A DNA stretch of 64,000 nucleotides from Bacteroidales bacterium (GTDB lineage: Bacteria; Bacteroidota; Bacteroidia; Bacteroidales; UBA1715), in contig JAKSUA010000006.1 in NCBI GenBank assembly GCA_024409235.1, forward strand, positions 1 to 64,000, written 5' to 3'. The position numbers and the translations under genes were made by a program. This document shows positions 1 to 6,771 of the stretch, in pieces. The first letter of the stretch is position 1. Every line of letters begins with the position of its first letter. The notes beneath the pieces are model-generated. The model saw nothing but the letters and a program-made list of their open reading frames with translations, searched no databases and was not told the origin of the DNA.

Positions 1-200
1 TCCACACATGATCCGCCACAGAAATACACGCTCATCAGCGAACGGACTATCTCGCTGTACTGATACCCGATGATACTACAGCATCTCTGACCCAATGTTG
101 AGTCAATAACAGGTGATAGCATGGAGTCAAATTGCTCCATGATAGAAAAAATTCCACCAAAAGGTGTGAGTTTCTCAGATTTTATTTGTACCTTTGCCAT
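1..200 (-). CDS. IS1380-family transposase, N-terminal fragment cut by the window edge
   Basis: Reading leftward from an ATG at 198-200 there is an open frame of 66 codons to the window edge with no stop. The predicted protein begins MAKVQIKSEKLTPFGG, and contains MEQFDSML and then YSEIVRSLMSVYFCGG. I recognise this N-terminus from memory as the Bacteroides IS1380-type transposases (DDE recombinases that move small insertion sequences). The catalytic DDE residues lie outside the window, so activity cannot be judged. A later in-frame ATG exists at 138-140, but the longer start carries family-typical residues. The element's outer end should lie somewhere between 201 and about 320. IS1380 elements in Bacteroides can carry outward promoters that activate neighbours, so the rightward gene at 411 could be influenced; that is inference. 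Confidence 0.75.
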   Translation of the reverse strand, partial: MAKVQIKSEKLTPFGGIFSIMEQFDSMLSPVIDSTLGQRCCSIIGYQYSEIVRSLMSVYFCGGSCV

Positions 201-268
201 GTCTTGTTGGGATTTTTGCTTGTTTTGAATTGCAACACTAAGATAAGTGAAAAATCTGACATGGCAAA
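193..268. repeat. 11-bp inverted repeat in the IS leader, TTTGCCATGTC / GACATGGCAAA
   Basis: TTTGCCATGTC at 193-203, overlapping the transposase start codon, is repeated perfectly inverted as GACATGGCAAA at 258-268. A second short dyad, GCAAC-TTTTT-GTTGC, lies at 276-290. These could fold in the leader of the transposase mRNA and limit its translation, as is known for several IS families. They might instead be part of the terminal repeat. Without the other IS end I cannot say which. Confidence 0.4.
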
Positions 269-383
269 ATACTGGGCAACTTTTTGTTGCTCAGGAACTT
301 ATAATTTAATTTAGATCAAAGTGTTGCGGAATTTAGGTAAAACAAAAAAGTGCTTCGTTAAAGATTTTTGTAACTAAAATCAC

Positions 384-391
384 TACATTTG
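384..391 (+). promoter_or_regulatory. Bacteroidetes -7 box (TACATTTG) for the gene at 411
   Basis: TACATTTG matches the TAnnTTTG consensus and lies 19 bases before the start codon at 411. No convincing TTTG element sits 19 to 21 bases upstream of it, so this is a half-supported promoter. Confidence 0.4.
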
Positions 392-410
392 AAAAAAATC
401 TGAAAGAATT

Positions 411-1172
411 ATGATTTTCTATTTTTCTGGTTGTGGTAATAGTAAGTTTGTTGCTTTAGAATTAGCGCATAGGCTTAATGAGAAACTTATTTTTATCCCA
501 GATGCTGTGAAAAAAAATGAATTTGAATATCATTTTTCTGACAATGAGATGTTAGGATTTGTTTTTCCTGTTTATTGTTGGGCTCCGCCACAATTAGTGT
601 TAGACTTTATAAGTAAATTGGTGATCGAGAGAAAACCTTCTTATACATATTTTGTAACAACATATGGCGATAATGCAGGATATACGGATAGGGTTTTTGA
701 AAAAGCTTTGGCTGAAAAAGGAATAGATTTTTCAGCTGGCTTTGGAGTGCAGATGCCTGAGACTTATGTTAATATGGCGGGAATGGATGTGGATAAACCA
801 GAAATTGCCATACAAAAAGTCGAGAAGGCGAAACAAAAATTGCCATATATCATGGATTCTATAGCTGAAAGACGTCATGGAATCAGTCTTGAGATAGGAA
901 AACATCCATTTATAAAAACATATATTGTAAAACCAATATTTTATAAGGCATTAGTAACAGATAAAAAATGGTGGACTACAGAAGATTGTGTTGGTTGTGG
1001 TTCATGTGCATCTGTTTGTCCCTTAGAAAATATATCGTTGAATTCGCAAAAGAAACCTCAATGGAACGGCAATTGTACGACATGTGAAGCCTGTTATCAC
1101 ATTTGTCCTAAAAATGCAATCCAATTTGCTGATGCCACAAAAGGAAAAGGACAATTTTCACGTTATTGTTAG
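411..1172 (+). CDS. EFR1-type flavodoxin/ferredoxin fusion protein
   Basis: This 253-residue protein has a flavodoxin-like N-terminus (FSGCGNSK phosphate loop from residue 5, then FVFPVYCWAPP). It ends in two 4Fe-4S motifs, C193/C196/C199 with C203 and C222/C225/C228 with C232. That is the architecture of the EFR1 family of cytoplasmic electron carriers. The family probably moves electrons at low potential between FMN and iron-sulfur centres in anaerobes; no physiological partner is established. It lies alone on the plus strand next to the IS fragment and opposite a leftward set of flavin-related genes. All cluster cysteines are present, so it looks functional. Confidence 0.85.
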   Translation: MIFYFSGCGNSKFVALELAHRLNEKLIFIPDAVKKNEFEYHFSDNEMLGFVFPVYCWAPPQLVLDFISKLVIERKPSYTYFVTTYGDNAGYTDRVFEKALAEKGIDFSAGFGVQMPETYVNMAGMDVDKPEIAIQKVEKAKQKLPYIMDSIAERRHGISLEIGKHPFIKTYIVKPIFYKALVTDKKWWTTEDCVGCGSCASVCPLENISLNSQKKPQWNGNCTTCEACYHICPKNAIQFADATKGKGQFSRYC

Positions 1173-1208
1173 TTCTATTTTAGTGATGATTGGGTAATAG
1201 CATCACTT

Positions 1209-1493
1209 TTAAATTTCTTTAGCAAACATGTTGTCAAGTTCTGCTTGTGTAAATGGACACGGTTCGTTTCTTTCTTTTGCTAACTGAAATTGTTTACAAG
1301 CATTGATTATAGATGCTTCTTCGAAACATTTGAACAACATTTCTTTTAATTCGTCAAGATGCTCTGAGTCTGTATCAGAGAATTTGTGGGAAGATTTGTA
1401 ACTTCTGTCCTTTTCCGGAAGTATACCATGGTAATAGTATGACCATACGAGAAAGCGCATGCATACGTCTGGAGTCATTAAAATTTCCTGCAT
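1209..1493 (-). CDS. Hypothetical 94-residue protein downstream of a flavin reductase
   Basis: I do not recognise this family. The protein is small, soluble and slightly acidic, with an aromatic patch (WSYYYHG near residue 18) and a predicted helical second half rich in Leu, Glu and Lys. There is no signal peptide or metal motif. Its ATG follows the stop codon of the flavin-reductase-like gene by two bases, so the two are almost certainly cotranscribed and probably translationally coupled. This suggests a role tied to that enzyme. The tight spacing makes it a believable gene, but the function is unknown. Confidence 0.6.
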   Translation of the reverse strand: MQEILMTPDVCMRFLVWSYYYHGILPEKDRSYKSSHKFSDTDSEHLDELKEMLFKCFEEASIINACKQFQLAKERNEPCPFTQAELDNMFAKEI

Positions 1494-1495
1494 GA

Positions 1496-2062
1496 TTAAG
1501 CTTTTAGTTTGTTTCCGTCAGAGAATGCTTGTCCTATTTTTGATCCTAATTGAATGTAACTGTGATGAATAGGATCATATGTTATTAATTCCATTTTCTC
1601 AATGTCGGGTTTTCCGTCAATTGCAAGATATTTTTCGTCAACGAGAATATTGATAATTTCTGCGACAAGATAAAACCCGGTTTCGCTTTCATCAATTTTA
1701 TTTTTAATACGACATTCTAGTGTCATAGGAAAATCGCTAAAAACAGGAGCGTTGATTTTTTCTGCTTTTATTATTTTCCATTTTGTTTTTGCTATTTTGT
1801 TTGGATCGTTTTTGGCGCTTACAATTCCTACAAAATCAGATGCAACTAATGTGCTTTTTGTGGCAAATGCAACTGTAAATTCTCCATTTGCGTTAAGGTT
1901 TTCTGTAGTAGCATGGGCTCCCATCGAAATAATAATTTCGTTTGTGTCCCATTGACCACCCCATGCAGCATTCATGGCATTAGCATTCCCGTTTTTATCA
2001 AAAGTTCCAATAATTAAAACTGGTTGCGGAGCCAACCATGGTTTAGGTGAAAAAGACTTCAT
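1496..2062 (-). CDS. Flavin reductase-like FMN-binding split-barrel protein
   Basis: A 188-residue single-domain protein. The opening segment (WLAPQPVLIIGTFDKNG), the small-residue run NAMNAAWGG near residue 27 and the strand GEFTVAF fit the flavin reductase-like split-barrel fold that binds FMN. Members reduce flavin or other small substrates using NAD(P)H, or act as bound-flavin redox proteins, in the cytoplasm. There is no signal peptide. It sits between the 94-residue hypothetical gene and a cysteine-rich small gene in a run of leftward redox genes. The substrate cannot be predicted from sequence. Confidence 0.85.
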   Translation of the reverse strand: MKSFSPKPWLAPQPVLIIGTFDKNGNANAMNAAWGGQWDTNEIIISMGAHATTENLNANGEFTVAFATKSTLVASDFVGIVSAKNDPNKIAKTKWKIIKAEKINAPVFSDFPMTLECRIKNKIDESETGFYLVAEIINILVDEKYLAIDGKPDIEKMELITYDPIHHSYIQLGSKIGQAFSDGNKLKA

Positions 2063-2074
2063 CTGTTTATTTTG

Positions 2075-2245
2075 TTATTTCGTTTGTTTTGTATCAAGGT
2101 TTCTTAAACATAACGGCAAGTTGCCATGTTCTCTGTGATGTGCTACACATAAACAACATTTTCCATGTCGTGGACATTCTTTTGGACAAGGACAATCAAT
2201 AGTTGAATTATGCGCACAGACTTGTTTTATTGTATTGTTTTCCAT
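2075..2245 (-). CDS. 56-residue cysteine-rich protein, DUF6485-like
   Basis: Translating leftward from ATG 2243-2245 gives 56 residues with a dense metal-binding look: CPCPKECPRHGKCCLC starting at residue 18, then VAHHREHGNLPLC. The order Cys-x-Cys-x3-Cys-x2-His-x2-Cys-Cys-x-Cys followed by a His-rich turn and one more Cys resembles the small DUF6485 proteins of anaerobes. I name that family from memory and have not searched. It probably binds zinc or iron. It lies between two flavin-binding split-barrel genes, with gaps of 12 and 7 bases, so it should share their transcript. It is too short for many gene callers. Confidence 0.75.
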   Translation of the reverse strand: MENNTIKQVCAHNSTIDCPCPKECPRHGKCCLCVAHHREHGNLPLCLRNLDTKQTK

Positions 2246-2252
2246 AAGTAAA

Positions 2253-2768
2253 TTATTTCATTCTTCCGTATTTCATTTCTTCGCCGTTTGCGTCGTATTG
2301 TTTTCTTTTACCAACAGGTGGTTCCGTTAGTTGGATTCGTACCACAGCAGTTCTTTGCAAACTTCTTGCAATAGATGTGTCGAAAGCTTCCATATGTTGT
2401 GGTAGAAATCGTTGACAGATAACTCGTAAAGCGTTGATTTTTTCTGCGTCATCTTCTATTTCTTCAGCTATGCCGAATGCAATAGCTGATTGAAATTCTA
2501 ACGTGAAACTTCCGTCTTTAGGACCGACAGTTGGTTTACATTTAGAAACGGCGTTAAGACAAACATGTGGATTTTTTTTAAGAATATCTAATTTTTTCCC
2601 TTCTTTGGCACAATGAAAATAAAATGTTTTTTCATCTGTTCTTGCTAGAGAAAGAGGAATTGAATAAGGAAGTCCGTTTTCTTCTGTCATGCTAACAGTA
2701 ATGAATGGGGCACGGTCCATTACTTTTAATGCCCATTCTGCGTCCATCTGTCTGCTTTGTTTTCTCAT
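2253..2768 (-). CDS. Pyridoxamine 5'-phosphate oxidase-family (Nim-like) flavoprotein
   Basis: A 171-residue protein starting MRKQSRQM, followed by APFITVSMTEENGLPYSIPL and YFHCAKEGKKLDIL. This pattern is typical of PPOX/Nim split-barrel proteins that bind FMN or haem. Some relatives (NimA to NimK) reduce 5-nitroimidazole drugs, while most have no known substrate, so a resistance role must not be assumed. The gene is separated by one base from the lipoprotein flavodoxin gene upstream, which could supply electrons. Length is normal for the family and nothing is truncated. Confidence 0.8.
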   Translation of the reverse strand: MRKQSRQMDAEWALKVMDRAPFITVSMTEENGLPYSIPLSLARTDEKTFYFHCAKEGKKLDILKKNPHVCLNAVSKCKPTVGPKDGSFTLEFQSAIAFGIAEEIEDDAEKINALRVICQRFLPQHMEAFDTSIARSLQRTAVVRIQLTEPPVGKRKQYDANGEEMKYGRMK

Positions 2769-2769
2769 T

Positions 2770-3588
2770 CTATCTAATTACTTGAGTAAATTCAGCTTTT
2801 GAATCGTTTTCTTTTGATTTCGTAACATAAATGGTTGCTGTAATGTCTTCACCATTTTGATTTTTACTTTGTACATAAAATTCGTAGTCGGTAGAGTTTT
2901 TTGTTTCACGAACAGCGACATCGATAGGAGTGCCAAGTGGAAATTGATAGTCGCCACAGGCTTCGTCAAAAATATCAGCATCCTCTTGTGTAACAGGTTT
3001 ATGTTCCATAAATGCTGGAAGAGCTTCTATTTCTCCTTGTTTGAATCCTCTTTCTATAAGAAAACGGTTTATTTCTGCAGAAGATTTTTCTATTCTTGCA
3101 TTTCTAACTCCGTAACCTTCAATAATCTCAGCTTTTGGTAATGCTTGTTTTAAGTTTTCTGTGCTTGCTTGTAGTCCTCCACTGCCAAATGTGCAGAATG
3201 TTACGATTTTCTTGCCTTCAAAAGACTCGTTTTTTACTAAACCAGCAATTGGTTGCGCATATGTTCCAAACCAAACAGGATAACCAAGAAATATGATATC
3301 GTAATCATTGATGTTTGATTGTAAAGCTTTGGTATTTGGAACAGTTCCTGATTCTATTTCTTGTATGCAACGGTCAATTGTTTCTTTATAATTTCCGTCG
3401 TATGGATTTTCTATTTCAATAGCTTCAATGTCAGCATTGAGCTGTTGTTTTATTTCTTCTGCAACCGTTTTTGTTGCTCCGGTCTGGGAATAATAAAGAA
3501 CTAAAATCTTTTGTGAGTCATCTTTTGTTTGTGAGTTACAAGCAGCAAGACCAAGGCTTGCGAGTAAAATTGTAAATACTTTCTTCAT
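2770..3588 (-). CDS. Flavodoxin-domain lipoprotein
   Basis: The first 17 residues form a signal peptide with a lipobox, LAAC, so the protein should be lipidated at Cys17 and leave the cytoplasm. The flavodoxin domain follows: ILVLYYSQTGATKTVAEEI is the FMN phosphate loop and FLGYPVWFGTYAQP the isoalloxazine loop. The total of 272 residues is longer than plain flavodoxins because of a C-terminal extension after about residue 215. It is the first gene of the leftward redox run (2770, 2253, 2075, 1496, 1209). A periplasmic or surface flavodoxin is unusual because FMN loading normally happens inside the cell. Related secreted flavodoxins are common in Bacteroidota, but their partners are not known to me. 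Confidence 0.85.
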   Translation of the reverse strand: MKKVFTILLASLGLAACNSQTKDDSQKILVLYYSQTGATKTVAEEIKQQLNADIEAIEIENPYDGNYKETIDRCIQEIESGTVPNTKALQSNINDYDIIFLGYPVWFGTYAQPIAGLVKNESFEGKKIVTFCTFGSGGLQASTENLKQALPKAEIIEGYGVRNARIEKSSAEINRFLIERGFKQGEIEALPAFMEHKPVTQEDADIFDEACGDYQFPLGTPIDVAVRETKNSTDYEFYVQSKNQNGEDITATIYVTKSKENDSKAEFTQVIR

Positions 3589-3802
3589 TTTATCGTAATT
3601 TTTTATTCTGTAATTTATGGTACAATTTTAATCAAACTATTTGAATTATTTTCCTCTTTAATCGTTTGAATTTGAACTAATTTTATGCGTAGTGGTTAGG
3701 AGCCTTTTGTTTCGTGTTTTTATTTAGAACATAATTGTTTTTTTCATTTAAGTTTGAAATTTTATTTTGTAATAAAATATTTTAAAAGAGATTTTTTTGT
3801 AA

Positions 3803-3824
3803 TTTTACATCAATAATTGTAAAA
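3803..3824. promoter_or_regulatory. Inverted repeat TTTTACA-N8-TGTAAAA upstream of rubrerythrin
   Basis: Two perfect 7-bp arms separated by 8 bases lie 18 bases before the rubrerythrin start. Position and symmetry fit an operator for a dimeric regulator. A peroxide-responsive factor would make sense for rubrerythrin, but the regulator is inferred. No full-consensus -33/-7 pair was found here. Confidence 0.4.
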
Positions 3825-3842
3825 ATTTAAAAAATATAAGAT

Positions 3843-4382
3843 ATGGCAACAAAGTATGCAGGAACCCAGACTGAGAAAAATCTGGAAGCAGCGTTTGCTG
3901 GTGAAAGCCAGGCACGCAACAAGTACACTTATTTTGCTTCAAAAGCAAAAAAAGAAGGTTTTGAACAAATTGCAGAATTATTTTTGAAAACTGCAGAAAA
4001 TGAAAAAGAACATGCAAAATTATGGTTCAAGGAATTGAACGGTATTGGTTCAACTGCAGAAAATCTTTCGGCAGCTGCTGATGGCGAAAACTTTGAATGG
4101 ACTGATATGTATGAAAGTTTTGCAAAAACAGCAGAAGAAGAAGGTTTCCCTGCTTTAGCAAAAAAATTCCGTTTGGTAGGTGCAATTGAAAAACATCATG
4201 AAGAACGTTACCGTGCATTACTTCATAACATTGAAGCTCAGGAAGTTTTTGCAAAAAGCGAAGTGAAAGTTTGGGAATGTCGTAACTGTGGTCATATTGT
4301 AGTTGGAGAAAAAGCTCCTGAAGTTTGTCCTACATGTGCTCACCCTCAGGCTTATTTTGAGGTTCACAACGACAATTTTTAA
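3843..4382 (+). CDS. rbr: Rubrerythrin
   Basis: A 179-residue protein with an N-terminal ferritin-like four-helix domain. The ligand region GESQARNKY at residues 20-28 and [10 protein letters not shown] at 52-61 supply the expected Glu and His ligands of the di-iron site, and EKHHEERY at 116-123 the later ones. A C-terminal rubredoxin domain binds iron through C146/C149 and C162/C165. Rubrerythrin reduces hydrogen peroxide in the cytoplasm of anaerobes, using NADH-derived electrons passed through the rubredoxin centre. It is followed after 5 bases by superoxide dismutase. The two therefore form one transcript that converts superoxide to peroxide and then to water. Confidence 0.95.
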   Translation: MATKYAGTQTEKNLEAAFAGESQARNKYTYFASKAKKEGFEQIAELFLKTAENEKEHAKLWFKELNGIGSTAENLSAAADGENFEWTDMYESFAKTAEEEGFPALAKKFRLVGAIEKHHEERYRALLHNIEAQEVFAKSEVKVWECRNCGHIVVGEKAPEVCPTCAHPQAYFEVHNDNF

Positions 4383-4387
4383 TTTAT

Positions 4388-4969
4388 ATGAATACAATCA
4401 CAATGCCAGAGCTTCGCTATAAAGCCGATGCTCTGGCACCCGTGATAAGTGAAGCTACTGTTAATTTCCATTATGGAAAACATCTTCAAACTTATGTTAA
4501 CAATTTAAATAATCTTATCCCGGGAACAGAATTCGCGGAATCTTCATTAGAAGAGATCGTGATAAAATCAGAGGGAGCTATTGCAAATAATGCAGGGCAG
4601 ATATTTAATCACTTTATGTATTTTGAACAATTCTCTCCTGTATTGACAAATCCATCTCAAGTATTGCTTGATGCAATAGAAAGCAGTTTTGGCTCTTTTG
4701 ATGAAATGAAATCAAAAATGTCTGTTGCTGCAAATACACTTTTTGGAAGTGGTTGGGCCTGGCTCTGTGTAGATAACGGGGTGTTGAAAATAACTCAAAT
4801 GGCTAATGCAGATAACCCATTACGTCACGGATTAAAACCATTATTGACTATTGATGTATGGGAACATGCTTATTATCTTGATTATCAGAGTCGACGGGCA
4901 GATTATACAACGGCATTTTGGAATATCGTAGATTGGAATGTTGTTGAAAGAAGATTGTTAAAAAAATAA
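4388..4969 (+). CDS. sodB: Superoxide dismutase, Fe/Mn family
   Basis: A 193-residue protein of normal length for the family. The four metal ligands are visible: H28 (in FHYGKH), H75 (in FNHF), D156 and H160 (in DVWEHAYY). It dismutates superoxide in the cytoplasm. The Bacteroides fragilis enzyme is known to work with iron or manganese, and the metal used here cannot be read with certainty from sequence. It is the second gene of the rbr-sod transcript and is followed by a strong hairpin terminator. Confidence 0.95.
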   Translation: MNTITMPELRYKADALAPVISEATVNFHYGKHLQTYVNNLNNLIPGTEFAESSLEEIVIKSEGAIANNAGQIFNHFMYFEQFSPVLTNPSQVLLDAIESSFGSFDEMKSKMSVAANTLFGSGWAWLCVDNGVLKITQMANADNPLRHGLKPLLTIDVWEHAYYLDYQSRRADYTTAFWNIVDWNVVERRLLKK

Positions 4970-4984
4970 GATTTGCTGTAAACG

Positions 4985-5017
4985 AAAAAAAGGCGTATTT
5001 ACAAATACGCCTTTTTT
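4985..5017 (+). terminator. Rho-independent terminator after sodB
   Basis: GGCGTATTT at 4992-5000 pairs with AAATACGCC at 5003-5011. An A-run precedes the stem and TTTTTT follows it, so the hairpin works best rightward, 16 bases after the sodB stop. Confidence 0.85.
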
Positions 5018-5120
5018 GTATATGAAAACATTACTTTTATCGATTTTCTTTGTTTTTCAATGCTTTATTAACAATAAATCAATGTGTTTTATGTAATTAA
5101 AAATATAAAATACAAAAGAT

Positions 5121-5276
5121 ATGTTGGAGTATTGTAAGAAAATATTGAGTGTAATGACATTTGATGTGGAACTCTTTAAGAAAGAGTTGCAAAAATGTTT
5201 TTCGTATTTGAATTTTCAGGAAAGATTAGATTTAGGAATATGGAATGATAATAACTATTTAAAGTTACCAGCCTAA
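5121..5276 (+). CDS. 51-residue conserved Bacteroidetes small protein
   Basis: ATG at 5121 opens a 51-codon frame ending TAA at 5274-5276. The start MLEYCKKILSVMTFDVELFK and the following KELQKCFSYLNFQERLDLG resemble a family of 50 to 60 residue cytoplasmic proteins I recall from Bacteroides genomes. Members begin MLEYCKxIL and continue with a helical KELxKA segment. Their function is unknown to me. It is flanked by terminators on both sides, so it is probably transcribed alone. No good promoter was identified. The short length limits confidence. Confidence 0.55.
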   Translation: MLEYCKKILSVMTFDVELFKKELQKCFSYLNFQERLDLGIWNDNNYLKLPA

Positions 5277-5300
5277 ATAAAAATCTTGTGGAGAAATAAA

Positions 5301-5328
5301 AAACGACCATCTATTAAGATGATCGTTT
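5301..5328 (-). terminator. Hairpin terminator after the Crp/Fnr regulator
   Basis: AAACGACCATCT (5301-5312) and AGATGATCGTTT (5317-5328) form a 12-bp stem with one mismatch and an ATTA loop. On the minus strand the stem is followed by TTTATTTC, so it ends the leftward regulator transcript. It may also serve the small plus-strand ORF. Confidence 0.65.
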
Positions 5329-5337
5329 CTCAAAACT

Positions 5338-6030
5338 TTATGATTCGTAACTTATTTCAAGAAGCTTCTCTTTATCTTTGATTTTAATTGTTTTCTTCTC
5401 AAGAACAACAATACCTTCTTTTTCAAAATCGCTTAATAATCTGATTGTGCTTCCTGTTGCAATACCGGAACATTCTGCTAAATCATTTCTAGAAATAGGT
5501 AAGTCTATAAAATCTTCGTCTTCTGTAAGTTGTGTTATGTTCAATAGCGTACAAGCTAATCTTGAACGTATAGATTTTTGACTTAATTCAGAAATCTGAC
5601 GTAACTGATTTCTTATCGCATTACATGAAAATTCGTACATTCTATATGCACAACTTGGATTCGATTTTATTATATCATAGAAATCCTGTTTGTTAAAAAA
5701 TGCCACAACAGCGTTGTTCATTGCAGCTGCTGTTGTTTTATATGTTGTGTCCGCTAATGTGGAAACACCAAGAATAGAAACAGGTTTTTTTATGCCAATA
5801 ATTGTTCCATGTGCATTAGATGGATTCTCAACAGTAAACTTACATAAACCTTTTACTAAAACTGCAATTTCAGTAATTGTAGCTCCTTGTTTAAAAATAT
5901 TCTCGCCTTTTGAGTAAGAGATAAATTTTAAGGAACTCTCTAATTTTGCTATGTCTTTAGAGGAAAGAAGTTTTGCTAATTCTGTTTTTAATAATTCTTT
6001 CTTTAATTCGTCTTTAGAAGGAATACGCAT
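5338..6030 (-). CDS. Crp/Fnr-family transcription regulator
   Basis: A 230-residue protein. Residues about 30-125 match a cyclic-nucleotide-binding-type beta barrel (GENIFKQGATITEIAVLVKG), then a long dimer helix. The C-terminal winged helix-turn-helix from about residue 165 includes LPISRNDLAECSGIATGSTI and RLLSDFEKEGIV. No Cys cluster for an iron-sulfur centre is seen, so it is not a classical oxygen-sensing FNR. The effector is unknown. Its position beside rubrerythrin and superoxide dismutase suggests a stress role, but it is transcribed away from them. The APE-like operon ends about 120 bases upstream of its start. Confidence 0.85.
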   Translation of the reverse strand: MRIPSKDELKKELLKTELAKLLSSKDIAKLESSLKFISYSKGENIFKQGATITEIAVLVKGLCKFTVENPSNAHGTIIGIKKPVSILGVSTLADTTYKTTAAAMNNAVVAFFNKQDFYDIIKSNPSCAYRMYEFSCNAIRNQLRQISELSQKSIRSRLACTLLNITQLTEDEDFIDLPISRNDLAECSGIATGSTIRLLSDFEKEGIVVLEKKTIKIKDKEKLLEISYES

Positions 6031-6145
6031 ATTATTTTCTTTTTTTTAGTACTACAAAATTGAATAAAATATTTAAAAATACCTTTTTTTCACTCCTGTT
6101 TTTTTCTAAAATGTAGAAAAAAACAACTGAGTTGTAAAAAACTTA

Positions 6146-6766
6146 TTATTTATATAATTTGTGTATGTTTTCTATAGAGAAAATTTCTTTTGTTTGCTTG
6201 TTTTGACGGTTAATAAACAAAAATAAAACATCGCAGTTGTTTTTGTAATATTCAACCCATCCGCAGAGACATGAATTTGTTGTTTCATCTTGAAAAGCTC
6301 CGCAGACGAAATTGTAAAAGTTTTGTGCATCAAATTGTTCCATAATATAAAATGCACTTTCTCCCATTGTTTTATTTCTGATGGAAATTTCTCCTGTTAC
6401 AATATTTGCTAATGTATATACAAAAACAGCAGGTGAGGGATAGTAGTTGTTGTTATCTTGAATTGTCTTTTGGTATTCACTGTCATCATCAAGCGAAGAA
6501 CTTCGGTTGCAACATACAACAGCAATGTCTTCTTTTGGTGTAGTTTTATCAAAATCAATTGATTGTAAGGTAAGTTCGGAACCTAAAAAACCTGATTTTG
6601 CAAGATTGTCCATCTTGAAAAACTTTGGATACGAAATGTTTTGTGAGTGATAGATATCCGTAAGCCATGATGAATCAGAATCACTTCGTGGGATCTGTAA
6701 TTCCTTTCCGTTTACAATTACTTTATCGTTAGTGATTCTGCAATATGAAGTGATTTCTAAGTTCAT
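6146..6766 (-). CDS. Ketosynthase-like protein lacking catalytic residues (aryl-polyene type)
   Basis: A 206-residue protein related to the N-terminal half of beta-ketoacyl synthases. The stretches YPKFFKMDNLAKSGFLGSE, EDIAVVCCNRSSSLDDD and YPSPAVFVYTLANIVTGEI are typical of the small ketosynthase-like proteins found in flexirubin and aryl-polyene clusters. No active-site Cys in a CxSG/CISG setting and no HGT or GHT histidines are present. It is therefore probably a partner or chain-length factor for the true synthase encoded just upstream (gap 5 bases). It is the last gene of the five-gene leftward operon 9866-6146. Confidence 0.75.
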   Translation of the reverse strand: MNLEITSYCRITNDKVIVNGKELQIPRSDSDSSWLTDIYHSQNISYPKFFKMDNLAKSGFLGSELTLQSIDFDKTTPKEDIAVVCCNRSSSLDDDSEYQKTIQDNNNYYPSPAVFVYTLANIVTGEISIRNKTMGESAFYIMEQFDAQNFYNFVCGAFQDETTNSCLCGWVEYYKNNCDVLFLFINRQNKQTKEIFSIENIHKLYK

Positions 6767-6771
6767 TTGTA

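Noticed and set aside
2253-2768. A proven nitroimidazole-resistance (nim) gene
   Set aside because: Only the broad PPOX family is visible; most members do not give resistance.
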